NCBI GenBank assembly: GCA_033182465.1 | Contig: CP137324.1 | Span: 744,001 to 808,000 of the forward strand | Source: Sanghuangporus weigelae | Lineage: Eukaryota > Basidiomycota > Agaricomycetes > Hymenochaetales > Hymenochaetaceae | Reading direction: 5' to 3' | Length of the DNA stretch: 64,000 bases | Part shown: positions 22,801 through 34,236 of the stretch, one piece after another | How positions within the stretch are numbered: the stretch's first letter is position 1 | How the letters are laid out: every line of letters begins with the position of its first letter | Made by a program: the position numbers and the translations under genes | The notes under the pieces: generated by a model | The model's input: only the letters and a program-made list of their open reading frames with translations | Databases searched by the model: none | Told to the model about the DNA's origin: nothing

Positions 22801-24017
22801 TTCCCGTTGAATGATGCTGACTCTCTTCTCATCTTCTGGCAGGTTAATAAGGGACGTTCGTTCTTTGTCTACCAATCGGACCTTACGATCCTCAAACGTG
22901 TCGAAACACAACTGAAAAAGGAGCGCGCTAGTTTGGCCGCGTCATCGTCAATCCTCCCACCCCGGAGTCTTTTGTCATCACCAGTTCCGGGCCGCGTGGA
23001 ACGGCACAGTTGGTCCCGTACCTGGAGTTGCGCGCGAGAAACTGGTCTTTCCCACCCCTACGCTCGTTCTCCAAGCAACTCAGTAAGCTATCCCACTTCT
23101 GGGGTGCATGAGTTCGCGTCAAGCGCACCACCTGTTATCGTCCCAAGTCAAGGACACGGTGAATTCTCTTCGCCCTTCCCGAGGCGCCCGCGAGCACAGA
23201 CGAGTCCTTTCTTGTCACCTCATGTTGATCATCAAACTTGGTTTAATGATCCTCGATTTGACGGAAGCTTCCCTAGTCGTGTCTTACCGTTTTTATATCT
23301 TGGCAATCTGTACGTCAATCCGCCTAATTGCACTGATACATTTGCTGAAATTCATATCCGAACTTTTAGTGCTCATGCTCAGAACGCATACATGCTTCAT
23401 GCGTTAGGTATCACGCATGTTGTATCTGTTGGAGAATGCGCTTTGGTACCTCCGTCCAACATTGCGACTGATGGCTCTTCGAGCGGGTACCATTTGGTCT
23501 CTACTGGTGGACACGGTTCTTTGTGGATGGAAGAGCGGGAAGGACGCATAAAAGTCTTAGATATAAAAGGCGTCTGTGATGACGGCATTGACAGTCTGCA
23601 ACACCAGTTGGCACCTATTTGTGATTGGATGGAACGTGCTCGTGAAGAGGGCGGGACGATTCTGGTCCATTGTCGGGTTGGTGTGTCTCGAAGTGCAACA
23701 GTAGCCGTATGTTTTCAAGTTCTATAGAAGGGATATTCTTACTGAATTCATTGGATTTTGACCAGATTGCCTATGTTATGAAACATCTTCAAATCCCGCT
23801 TGTGGACGCTTACCTTATCGTACGGTCTCGCCGACTGAACGTCCTCATTCAGCCGAATATGCGGCTTCTTTACAATCTCTGCGGTTGGGAAGTCGACCTT
23901 GCTCGCGAACGCGCCAAGGGCGATACCAACAAACTCCGACGCGAACTGGCACGAAGCCTCAACTGGCCGTACCTTGCGCGCGAGGTGCATAGATTGAACG
24001 AAAAGTACTTGCATTGA
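19818..24017 (+). CDS. PPS1: PPS1-type dual-specificity protein phosphatase
   Basis: Yeast Pps1 is a dual-specificity phosphatase linked to S-phase checkpoint control. Four exons (19818-21272, 21462-22700, 22843-23706, 23766-24017) sum to 1269 residues; yeast Pps1 is about 800, and the excess is a long disordered acidic/Ser-Thr N-terminal region. The C-terminal catalytic domain has VLPFLYLGNLYV, an Asp-containing loop, and the signature ILVHCRVGVSRSATV, the intact HC-x5-R cysteine-arginine loop. IQPNMRLLYNLCGWEVDLA follows, the Pps1 hallmark. Before it lies a second phosphatase-like unit (DDCVYLGNVKDCVPP ... RILIYSVDGYTESSVLALF) whose P-loop lacks both Cys and Arg, so it is probably a pseudophosphatase module. 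The start is the first ATG in frame. Confidence 0.92.
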
Positions 24018-24848
24018 GTGCATCCTTCTGCTGGGAAGGTCCGACGCCCATATAGACGTACCTCTTGTCCGAAAAACTCTCTCGGCCTTCCTACTTCCGA
24101 TATCCATACATACGCCTATTAGTTCCGACTAGTACTTCCTTAACCTCCTTCACATTAACTCAAAAAGGGGTCTAGCGAGCTTATTTCGTCGGATTTCTGA
24201 ATTATGAGTTAACACTCCGCCTAGTGTTTTATCTTCCATGCATTTTCATCAGCCACCTCGACTCTTTGGCCTCTTCGGTCTATCTGCACTGCTTGCGAGA
24301 CTGCATGTCTTTTGTAGCACTACATTACTCTTACTCTCAGCATCACTCTTGTCTTTTGTCGTATCCATCCCGTCAATGTTTCTTGTTCTTCATATCCATA
24401 TCCGTTTCCACATCCATGTCTTCTCGCGCCTTCGCCTCTTTTTTGTCGATTTTTATTGTGTTGCAGTGCAACATATCTTTGCAACATGTGCATTGTAAAC
24501 ACGCTGTCTGCTTGACCACCCTTTTGACCATAGTATTCCGGTCCCTGCTCGCCCAACTCGAAGTAATACATGTACTATATGTGCGCGTAACCATGTATAC
24601 CATGGACCGTGGATGCCACGTCTTGACTTTACCATACATAAAATGTACAGACGGAAATTTTATCGTGTTACAATGAAACCACATTCGAAGCCTGTATTGC
24701 AATCCTGTCTATTCTACACACGAGGAGAGAATATACATGTGATGAGGGCATATGAAAGCAGAGATCGAGCAACGTATGTTGAGAATTTAGATAGTTTGGA
24801 GTAGGACATTCCATCCATGCACGAGGTTTCCGCGAGCTCATAGACATT
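24018..24848. other. Tail-to-tail intergenic region between PPS1-like gene and ADP1-type gene
   Basis: Both neighbours end here. Long frames exist (for example 24224-24676 plus), but they lack an ATG or motifs and have T/C-rich hydrophobic composition typical of 3' UTR. No gene is supported. Confidence 0.6.
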
Positions 24849-27800
24849 TCACCGCTTTTCGCGAACGTAGAAGTGCAAGAGTAGCCAGGTCAGCATGGTG
24901 AACGACCCGAAGAAAATTCCGAGCAAAGCAATGTTCGGCCACCAATATGACTGCGCAAGAGATAAACAAAAGAGTTAGAAAAAGAGAACGAATCAGTAAA
25001 CGAGGCAGCAGGGAAGGATAGGGGCTACGTAGGCGGAGTAAATAAGGAAGGACACGCACCTGGGCACGGAGACCAAATATGTTAAGAATGGTCGCGGCCG
25101 GAACGTCAATTTCCACACCGTACTGATAAATAAAAAAAGAGAGAACCGAAATCAGCAACTGTGAAAATAAAACAAAAAGAACAAAGTTGGAGTGTGTAAG
25201 AGTGTCAGGGGGGAAGAAAGAAGCAAGCCAAAGAAGCGAAGAAGGAAACATAGAGTTCGGGGGAGAAGCAACGGCTTTAAATACTCACCCGTCGCTCTCT
25301 CAGTTGCAGGTACCGTAGTTCGTTGACAGCGAGGGCCTCGAACGCGGCGTGGAAGAATGAGATGGTGCTGAGCCACTGCGCTCGCCCGAGCGACTCGCGA
25401 TTGATGAGCAGACCGGCAAAGAGTAGACTGGGGTGGACGGAACATAAGCCTCGTGGTACAAGGAAAGAATAGGGATGGTACTGCTACGTACTTGAATAGC
25501 ATCACGAGCGTGCCCACGAGGCTAGCCACGCCTGTGCTCGCGAAGGCGACGGAGATGCAAAGAACTGCGCTTGCAGTAGCCAAATTGAATAGGACCAGAA
25601 CGAGCAAGAACTTCCAGAATGTAGCAACTTCCGGCACAAGACCGACAAGCCGATATATAATTGCCCCGAAAACAAGTGGAGGTACGACTCGCAAAGGTAT
25701 AATATCGAACAGAACCTAGAATAGCATGTTTAGACGCATGGATAACACGTTGCTTCGGAACTTGCCTTGGACGCGAAGTATGTAAATGACGAGTAATAGC
25801 GGTTTGCTCTGTAGACAAGTTGTAGAACACATGGATTCAGAACGGACAAACTCTATGACGAATAACGACGATCACACCTTTCGCGCATGTATAGAAGCCG
25901 CTCGTTAGCGAATAGACCGATAACAGATAGGCACGAGAATCCAAATAGGGCCAGGGAGAAGAAGAAGACACCTTAAAATCATAGGAAAGGTCATGATGAG
26001 TGCAACGGAAGCACAAATCCGCGATGAAAGCGGTACCTAATCTGTTCTGGAAGCCCCTAATGTCATTGCTGTGGGATAAAGGAAGTTAGAGGGTTCTTAA
26101 AGGGTCTCGAGCATACAAATGAGGGATCACTTGCCCGACAGCTTGGAAGAAGAACCCGCAGATTACTGTGAATCGAGACCACCTCAGTCAGCACGCGACC
26201 TGAAATACATAATAATAACTCACAAGCAAGCGCGATGGAAGACAAATAATGTGCCGCAAGCAGCATGGGATCACGATACAAATTCTTGAACGCCCGGCCG
26301 CTCAAGATGCGGAACTGTGTTAGCCAGCTGGCACCACGTCGACCTCGCATTAAGCGGTGTTCCTCAACGACATTGGGAAGCTCATCAGCTGGGTCGCGAT
26401 TCGAAATGGACTCTATCTCGGCTCGGATACCGGCGGCAATGTCACTCGCGGTGTATGCTTCGACGAGGGCCGCGACCTGCGGGGAAAGCGGTGCATTCCC
26501 CTTATGCTGATTACCCCTGATCGTGTCGATGAACTGCGAAGTCTTTCGTTTGACGAAGCCAGAGGAATCAGACACAATAGAACCGCGGCGTGACTGCAGC
26601 TCGGTCTCATCAGCTTGTGTTGACTCCGTGCCGTTCCCACTTGAGAAGTGTGAGTGTGAAGACCTCCCATTTCCTGACCGCGAAAAGCCACGCTCTTCAT
26701 CGGCTAGACTTGAAGAACCTTCTTGTGAAGGCGGATCTACATCAAGAGAAGCCTCATCTCGTGAACGTGACTCTACGTTGACGTCGCTCGTCAAGTCAAC
26801 TGGGAGAAAGAAGTAAATGCATCATTGCAGGTTTCTACGAGCCTGTTCTAGTTTGCACTTACTCAAGTAATCGGCTAGGTTGAACCCTGGAGGGCATGCG
26901 CAACCAGCGTCTGCCAGGAATTCGTGGCATCTAGATACGTCTCCAGAATAGACCATTCTTCCCTGAGCAAGCAAAAGAAGCTGATCAAACAGCGCGACAA
27001 TATTGCTCCTCGGCTGATGGATCGTGAAGATGACCGTTCTGTTGTAATTGCGCGCCAGAGAAACCAGACTATCTATGACGTTGAAGGCATTGTACGCGTC
27101 CAGACCTGCGGCGGATATTAGTGAACGATCCGTCTTCGCATGTTCCCGTACAAGAAGCACAGAACCAACTTACCACTCGTAGGTTCATCAAGGAATAAAA
27201 TAGACGGACTAGTCACAAGCTCGCAGGCGATAGAAACACGACGCTTCTCCCCGCCAGAAATTGATCGGTGGCTAGAGTCGCCAATTCGCATGTCTCGAAT
27301 GCCGAGGATCCCCAGTTCGTTCATAGTCTCGAGTGTGCGATACTTCTTCGCCGCTAGACTCATGTCGCGCGGAAGTCGAAGCAAAGCGGAGTACAGGACA
27401 GTCTCATAAACGGTCAACGTGCTCATAAGAGTATCCTCTTGGTCGACGAAGCCCACAAAACGTTTGAACTCGCTGTCGGTAACGTCCCGTCCATTCACTT
27501 TGATATTACCGCCAACAATACCCCTCTTAGATCTTCGTGCGAGTATATCCAGGAATGTCGTCTTGCCAGCTCCAGACGCGCCCATAATTGCCATCACCTG
27601 TCCTGACTTCACACATCCAGTTATATCGGAAAGGATCGTCCGCGAACCCAAGGTGTACGAGATGTCGGAGAAGTGAAGCGACGCGGGAACGTGCTCGTTC
27701 ATGAGCTTGTAAGCCTCATTCTCTGGCAGATTGATCTCGCCTAGGTGCTTGCGGTCCCGACCAAGGTACCAGAACACTAAAAATAACATTATCACAACTT

Positions 27801-29337
27801 TGAAATGGATCAAACAGAAAGACGCGTACGGAGGAACGCGGATAATACGAACAAAATAGCCCCTGCTACGCTAAGGGCTACGAAGCGAGTACTGTTCGGT
27901 GGAGGTGGGGTCTGTGGACTCTGAGAGTAAAGAGATTAGTCATGGTTTGAAATAAGGACTAAGAACCGTACTTACTTTATATCCAGGAACTTGAGAATAA
28001 TGCAGACACTCGCCACTATTACATTTCAACGCAATGAAGTTATCGCCGAAGAACATGTCGATGAGGTCGTTCATTCCTGGTTCCTCAAACCTGCAGCCAG
28101 AATCTGCTTTACATGTGTATTTTGCAGGCCCTTTTATCTCGGTGGCAAGGAACTCCGTAATGTCTAAACATGATCAATGCCAATGCAGCTGTTCCATGGC
28201 CAGGGATCACTCACCGAGACTTCCGTCCTCACCACAGATGAAACGACCAGGTATACAGCTGCACTTGATGTTCTCGCAATCATAACTTGTCGTTCTCGTG
28301 CCGGACGTCCGGTCAACTTTGGACGTGCACGTATCAAGTCCGCAATAGAATGATTCGACTCTGTTCACCCAGAACTGGAAGAGGCAAGTAGCTTTGTCTT
28401 GATCACAGCTGAACGTGACCTGTGGCGGACGATCAGGAAGCATCGCAATTATTCCGGTATCTGATTACGGTCTAGACGTTGAGTATTGAACGAAAGAATA
28501 GAGGAAGACCGCAACGTACTAGTAACATCACACATTTGATGATTTGTGAACACTACGTCGCCGCCTTTGTAACATGTCATGTTTAGAGGCTCATCGCCAC
28601 TTCTGCTAGGTAGTGGCGATTCTCCTCCAGGAAGAGGGAAGTTCGTGCATGCATCGTCGGTTTCGCACACTAAAAACAATTTTATATTGCTTCGGTGAAG
28701 TGAAGTTAAATAACGATAGCACGAACCGTTGCAGTTTATTCCGCCCCACCCCTCCTTACACGGACATTCTTCATCACCATTCCACATCTGACGGTGTTCG
28801 CCATCCGCAAGCGAATCACATTCTTCCATCATTCATTAGCCTTGTTCAGACAACCTGGGCCAAATATGAGGGACTTACGTGGTGTAAGGCAGTCAATGCC
28901 GCCCCAGCCTGCAGGACAATTGCATTGACCATTATAAGTGTCACAGTCTCCATATTGTCCGCAGGTGAACGCAGGCAGAAGACAGTTAAAACAGGGCGGG
29001 CAGTCCTTCGGACGATCATCAACTGGAATAAACGGAGAAGCGGAGGAAAGATTTGGTTAGACTACACGAAGATAACCGGAAGCAATGAAGACGCACCTAA
29101 AGAGGGAGCAATGGCTAACGCCTACATTCCAATACGCGATCTGTTTAGCACTAATGTTCGATGCACGACGAGTGATAAAGGACAACTCACCGATAACCTA
29201 TAGCTTTCGTCCGCCCGTATCCAGCTCGTAAAGTTCCGGGATTCCATGGATCGCGCCAGCGCCGAAGACGAAAGAGCGAATAGAATGAGGCCATTCCTTA
29301 GCTTCCGTACAGAATACATGGTTCGCCTCGAGGTCAT
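24849..29337 (-). CDS. ADP1: ADP1-type ABC transporter (ABCG-like half transporter with EGF-like luminal region)
   Basis: This is an ABCG-type half transporter related to yeast Adp1, substrate unknown. After a signal-like N-terminus ([14 protein letters not shown]) come two EGF-like units ([24 protein letters not shown]) and further cysteine-rich luminal text ending [15 protein letters not shown] membrane span is followed by the nucleotide-binding domain: Walker [10 protein letters not shown], signature [15 protein letters not shown], Walker [14 protein letters not shown]-loop TIHQPRS. A charged serine-rich linker leads to the ABC2 membrane domain (LIYRDP-like [20 protein letters not shown], then several spans) and ends [11 protein letters not shown]. 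All catalytic motifs are intact. There are many introns. The start is the first ATG of the frame, 338 bases from the divergent MFS ATG. Confidence 0.92.
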
Positions 29338-29674
29338 GGCGGTCGTTGAAGGTTGAACTTGAAGTGGACACAGTAACCTGAAGGCGCCTGAACCGGGCGA
29401 TGATGCCGTCGGTCACGTGCAACATCTTTGGGCGCAGCATAACCAACCGACGACCTGATTCCATCCTTATCGCGCCCCGGCCCGCGATAGGTATAATTTT
29501 ACTTTCGACTCCATGTCTTCTACTTTATAGGTCTCCGAATGGTTTTGTTCCCACCAAGAGGGTGTGGACCTATAACCTATAAATGCTGTCTATGCTATCC
29601 GAACCCAGAGGTCTTCTTGAAATTTTCGCTCTGCAGCCTGCTTGCTTGGCTCTCTCTACGGCTACAGTGGGAAA
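29338..29674. promoter_or_regulatory. Divergent promoter of the ADP1-type gene and MFS copy 1
   Basis: The 337 bases separate two opposite ATGs. The MFS-proximal part (about 29475-29674) is similar to the upstream region of MFS copy 2 (about 36971-37158, reversed). Shared pieces are GGCCCGCGAT, CGACTCCATG, GTTTTTGTTCCCACCAAG-like text, AGAGGTCT and TTGCTTGCT, so the promoter was duplicated with the gene. Confidence 0.6.
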
Positions 29675-32324
29675 ATGGCTTCGATTCAACAACAAAGTTT
29701 GACAGGTCTTGAGCTCAGACACCATTCAAAGGAGAAAATGGACTCGAACTTGAATATACCCCTTGATGAAAAGACTCCAACGATTGAGTACTCGTCTGAT
29801 GAAGCCTCTATCGATGCGGGGGATGGCGACGAAGCACTAGCGCTTGTTGGTATGCGTCGGACAGCACAATTCAGCGAGGAGTACAATTTGAAGCTGCGTA
29901 AGAAGCTTGCACGTATCCTTTTCCATCCTTTTTCGTGGGATCTCGCTCATGTCTATTGTCTGTCTGCTCAGGACTGGGTGATTGCTCCTTTGAGCGCTGC
30001 GGTGTATTTCACTCAGTACCTGTAAGCAATGACTCCTTTTAGCCTGTCTGGACTGTATGAGAAACTTGATACTTGCTTTCTAGTGATAAGACGTCCCTGA
30101 ACTACGCAAAGTACAAGGCCTCTTCTATGTAGCTTACAAGCTCTAAATGCGAGCAATAGCATCATGGGATTTCCCGTTACCGGACAGGTCAGAGAACGGG
30201 CTTTCCCTAATCGTTCCCCTGGCTGATGAACGGATTCGCCTTAGAATTACAATCTCGTCGCATTAGCCGTCTATGTAGGCAAGTACATGTGATGATTGTT
30301 TCGAGGCAGCTCTCTTACAGTGGTTTCAATCTAAGGATATTTCATTTGGGAATTTCCAACCCAATTTATCGCGCAGAAGCTTAGGCTTGGTAAATATCTT
30401 GGTGAGTACTAGCATAGTGGAATCAGAATCAGGAACATCGAATATCCACGTCTTTCAAGGCGTCAACGTCGTTCTCTGGGGAGTCATCTTAATGCTCCAG
30501 GCTATTCCCACCACGTTTGCACCCTTCTTTGTGTTGCGCCTTCTTCTAGGTATCTCAATCACTTCCTTTCAAAAAGTATGATAATACTCACTTCCCTTAC
30601 ATGACGCGTGCGGTCAGGGATGCTTGAGAGTTGTGTCGCTCCGATCTTAGTCCTCATCATTTCTATGTTTTACAAGAAGAACGAGCAGGTATGTTTACAC
30701 ACGTGTATACTAGGAAACTTTTGCATAGATCACTTTTCCGAAGTCCCAAAGAATTGCATGGTTCTATGTGATGGTATGTTCTTTAGTACTTTTTCTTTGC
30801 TTGCATAAAAGTTATAAAACATTATCAAGATTGGTTTGGCCCCCGTCTTCGGAGGTTTCGTTGCCTATGTGAGTTGATCTCGTCTTAGATATTCTAATAT
30901 TGTTAATGAAATGCTTTCAGGGGATATCCTTCGATTCAGACAAGGATTTTGCATCCTACCGCATTCTGTTCCTTATGCTCGGGGGTCTTGCTGTAGTGGT
31001 CGGTATAGCCGTTCTCATTTGGATGCCTGACTCTCCGGTGCTTGCAAACATGCTGACGCGCGAGGAGCGTATCGCTGCTCTTGAACGTGTTCGGGATGAT
31101 CAATGCGGGACGGAAAACAAGACCATCAAGAAGGCACAGATCATCGAAGCATTAACGGATATCCGGACATGGTTGGTTGTACTTTCAACTCTTGTCAGTG
31201 CGTATATATACACATCTTTTTGCCTTGTGATTTGGGACACAATCGAATCGTTCTCTTCTAGCGAACATCCCAAACGGGGGATTGGCGAATTGTAGGTTGC
31301 TCATCAAGAAATCCTTAATGATTCTAATCGGGCGACTAATCATGGCTTCTAAGTTGGCTCTATTATCATAAAGGTATCAGCGTACAGAATATCATGAAGA
31401 AAGTTTATACTGATTTTGCGCGAACAGAACTTCGGCTATACGTACGAAAGCACAGATTGATCTTCTCTAAAATGGCGCTGACGTCTGACATAGGTCCAGG
31501 CAAGCTCTGATTCTTGGAACTCCTGGAGGTCTCATTGCAGCAGTCGCAACACTGGTCTTGGGTTGGTACGCTGATAAAAGAGTAAACTGAATTACTTTAT
31601 TCCAAACTTCCTCGCGTCAATGATGAGTGTCTCTGTAGAATGAGCGGATGATCCCTATTGCCCTATCGCTAATCCCCACGATCGTCGGAGCAGCTATGTT
31701 GATTGGTCTGAATGAATCAGGAAAGAAGGGAGCTCTCCTTTTCGGCAAGTCGTTTCTTCGGTCATGCTCGTGCTGGGGGCCTGAACGATCAACATCCATT
31801 GTTCTTTAGCGTCCTGGATCGTAAACTTCGATGGTTGTGCACTTGCACTTCTTTATGCATACAACGCGAGCAACACTAGCGGACACACAAAGAAAGTCAC
31901 GGTAAATGCAATGACCCTTGTCTCATTCAGCTTAGGAAATGCGATTGGAACAGAGACTTTCTTACCCAAAGATGCTCCAGGTACGTCACCTTTCGGGGAA
32001 AACTGAGGATGCCACATACGATTGAGCTGCGGTTAGATTATCTGCCGGGAAAGATATCGATGCTTGTCCTACTTTCATCTCAGTTGTTTATCTGCTACAT
32101 TCTCCGTTTCATCAATCTCCGCCTAAATGCGAAGAAACGTGCTCATATTGCAGCACTGAAAGCAAGAAACAGGTGGTCAGACGAAGATATTGAAAGGGAG
32201 CGAGAGAAGCACGCTTTCCTTGACCTAACGGATATTCAGTGAGTTAAGAATTACTTTGCGCATAATGAAGAGACTGATTCTTTTCCTTGCGTACAGAAAC
32301 CCTTATTTCATGTACACTGCTTGA
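29675..32324 (+). CDS. MFS permease, Dal5/allantoate-permease family, copy 1
   Basis: This is a plasma-membrane anion:cation symporter of the Dal5 type (allantoate, ureidosuccinate, nicotinate or related carboxylates; substrate not predictable). About fifteen small exons join in frame to a 12-span protein. Family blocks are SLNYANIMGFPVTGQ, YFIWEFPTQFIAQKLRLGKYLG, GMLESCVAPILVLIISMFYK, WFYVMIGLAPVFGGFVAYGI, IWMPDSPVLANMLTREER, TNIPNGGLANFGSIIIKNFG, TPGGLI and ASWIVNFDGCALALLYAYNA. It ends LTDIQNPYFMYTA. Three introns have GC instead of GT donors (29909 GCACGT; 30279 GCAAGT; 31745 GCAAGT). The first intron is 63 bases without a stop, so retaining it would add 21 residues in frame. There is no disabling lesion if the GC donors are used. 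Confidence 0.87.
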
Positions 32325-32423
32325 CGACGGTCCGATTGCTCATGATACTTTAACGGGATAGAAATGCAAGACGTGTGATGAAGTGTGAATAGCTCAGGCT
32401 GAGATTGGATTAAACATATAAAT
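32325..32423. other. MFS copy 1 to epimerase-remnant spacer
   Basis: This short tail-to-tail spacer corresponds to the 90-base spacer at 34237-34326 in the other arm. Confidence 0.6.
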
Positions 32424-32843
32424 CTAAGTGAGCTTCTTTTCCTCATGAGACACCTTATGCACCCATTCAAATACTCTTTGAGCTTTGTCGCTGCTAACAA
32501 AACTCGAGTGCCCCTTAAGCTTAAACTCATCTTTCACTGAATTTTTTTCGGGAAGAATCGCTCGAGCAGTTCAGCATTGAGACGCTCGTCAGCAAGGTCG
32601 GGAGAATCGATGAAGAGCGCTTCATGCTCTTTCTATCGATCTTCTTCGGCTGTCAACAAGGGAAGAGATACGTCGGCTGCAGCGTTTACGAGGACCCACC
32701 CCATAGATCTGCACGACGTGCGTCGGGCAGTCGTGTTCAGCGTGTAATCGCGATAGAAGAGCTCAATGAAGACGGAGAGTCTCAATGCAGGCCAGCAATG
32801 CATGATGCATCCTGCTATGATCCTGAATACCGTGTCGGATGAA
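32424..32843 (-). pseudogene. Decayed copy of the last exon of the NAD-dependent epimerase gene
   Basis: Read on the minus strand, this matches exon 4 of the intact gene at 33822-34236 in order. Matching pieces are RLSVFIELFYRDYT against SLRLHWALPSRLHA, GWVLVNAAADVSLPLLTAEE against GWVHVDAAAAAFLLALTAEE, SPDLADERLNAEL LERFFP against APDLADEHTSAELLGRFFP, and SSDKAQRVFEWVHKVSHEE against CSDKAQRVLGWVHKVPDAEE. It has a stop after LLTAEEDR, a length change near FFPKK and no upstream exons, so it cannot code a working enzyme. It retains the ATTCAG of the former acceptor site near its start. It marks one edge of the inverted duplication. Confidence 0.88.
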
Positions 32844-33176
32844 TTAAGTTGTTTGCCCATTTAAGAAACGACTCTCTCGTATGTATTATATAATACGAAG
32901 TTACGCAATGCATTGCCCTCGTAAGTACGTATTCTGTGCATATCTGGCATATCTATTCTACTATTGGGTCCTCAATCTTGTTTGTTCACCTGACGTGTGT
33001 CACTTCTAGACGAGGCACCGATTATGTTCCGCTCTCATATTACATTATCAATCCTGAAGTTCTTGATTCTATTTGATTGAAAAGAGATAAGGAACTCTGG
33101 GTGCCTTGCTCCTCGACTTGGAGCCCTCAGCTTCTCCACTTTCCTCGGACCAGATAGCATTCAGAGTGTTGCTAAA
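32844..33176. other. Centre of the inverted duplication; epimerase upstream region
   Basis: No open frame is supported. An AT-rich segment (TATTATATAATACG near 32884) and the 5' UTR/promoter of the intact epimerase lie here. Confidence 0.5.
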
Positions 33177-34236
33177 ATGAAGATTGCTGTTACTGGGTGC
33201 AACGGTCGCATCGGGCGTCACCTCGTTGTCCACTGTCTGAACGAGGGACATGCTGTTGTCGGTATTGACCACGTGGACCCGATTTTGGATGAAGTTGCTG
33301 TTCGGAGAGCTGAAGAACACGAAGCCTATAGTTTTGTCAAGGTCGATCTGCGCGAATATGACGAAGTTGTTAGAGTACTCAAAGGATGCGATGCTATCGC
33401 ACACTTGGCTGCGTATCCGAATCCAGGAGACTATGTTTGGCGGACACATAACAGGTGCCTGTTACATTTTGTTGCATTTTTGTTCTAACATCGCTATACG
33501 TTATGTTATACAAATCAATAGTAATGTTGTCATTTCGTGGAATGTGCTCCGCGGGGCAATGGAGGTCAACTTCCCATTTCTGCTTCTGCTTAAAACGGGG
33601 AAGTGATCTTCCTCCTTCAACAGCTCGGAATTAAACGTATAGCTCAAGCTTCAACGTGCAACGTCGTGCAGGGTGTCTACAGCAAGAACGGTCCAAATCC
33701 TGAATACTTCCCTATTGATGAGGACCATCCATGCGAGCCTGATGAGCCATATGGCCTTTCCAAATTGTGAGTAGTTTCTCGGATGAAACAACAATCCAAT
33801 TTCTCTGATATTGGCCTTCAGGATTGCAGAAATGCAGGCAGATTGTATCGTGCGTCGCTGGCCGGACGTGCGCATTGCGAGTCTCCGTCTTCACTGGGCC
33901 CTACCGTCTCGATTACACGCCGTACGTGAAAACCCAGAAACACATCGAGCAGATCTTTGGGGCTGGGTCCACGTGGACGCTGCAGCCGCTGCGTTCCTTC
34001 TCGCGTTGACAGCAGAAGAAGGACGATGGAAAGGACATGAAGCATTCTTCATTGCTGCTCCCGACCTTGCTGATGAGCATACCAGCGCTGAACTGCTTGG
34101 ACGATTCTTCCCGAACGTTCCTTTGAAAGAAGGAAAGAAGCTCGAGGGGTGCGCGAGTCTTATTTGTAGCGACAAGGCTCAAAGAGTACTTGGGTGGGTG
34201 CATAAGGTGCCTGATGCGGAAGAGATGTTTACGTAG
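33177..34236 (+). CDS. NAD-dependent epimerase/dehydratase (extended SDR)
   Basis: This is a sugar-nucleotide-epimerase-like short-chain dehydrogenase; substrate unknown. Four exons (33177-33454, 33522-33564, 33624-33766, 33822-34236) give 292 residues. The start MKIAVTGCNGRIGRHLVVHC contains the Rossmann G-x-x-G-x-x-G. Further marks are the adenine-binding acid (GIDHVDP), VDLREYDEV, the AHLAAYPNP loop, ASTCNVVQG and the catalytic Y-x-x-x-K in PYGLSKL. The C-terminal half has RLHWALPSRL, GWVHVDAAAAAFLLAL and APDLADEHTSAELLG, as in fungal members. The gene lies tail to tail with MFS copy 2, 90 bases between stops, and is the intact parent of the fragment at 32424-32843. Confidence 0.92.

Larger units (their letters stand above)
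29475..32843 (+). repeat. Left arm of a large inverted duplication (MFS gene plus decayed epimerase exon)
   Basis: This arm mirrors about 33815-37158. It comprises the promoter part, the whole MFS gene and, tail to tail with it, a decayed copy of the last epimerase exon. The order MFS stop, about 100 bases, epimerase stop is the same in both arms. The unique centre, about 970 bases, contains the first three epimerase exons and their promoter. Confidence 0.88.

Noticed and set aside
24224-24676. 150-codon open frame on the plus strand between the PPS1-like and ABC genes
   Set aside because: It has no ATG start, a hydrophobic composition from T/C-rich 3' UTR, and no motif.
29675-32324. First impression that MFS copy 1 is a pseudogene because its frame changes many times
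   Set aside because: Every change coincides with an intron that has plausible donor, acceptor and phase (three with GC donors), and the spliced protein is complete.
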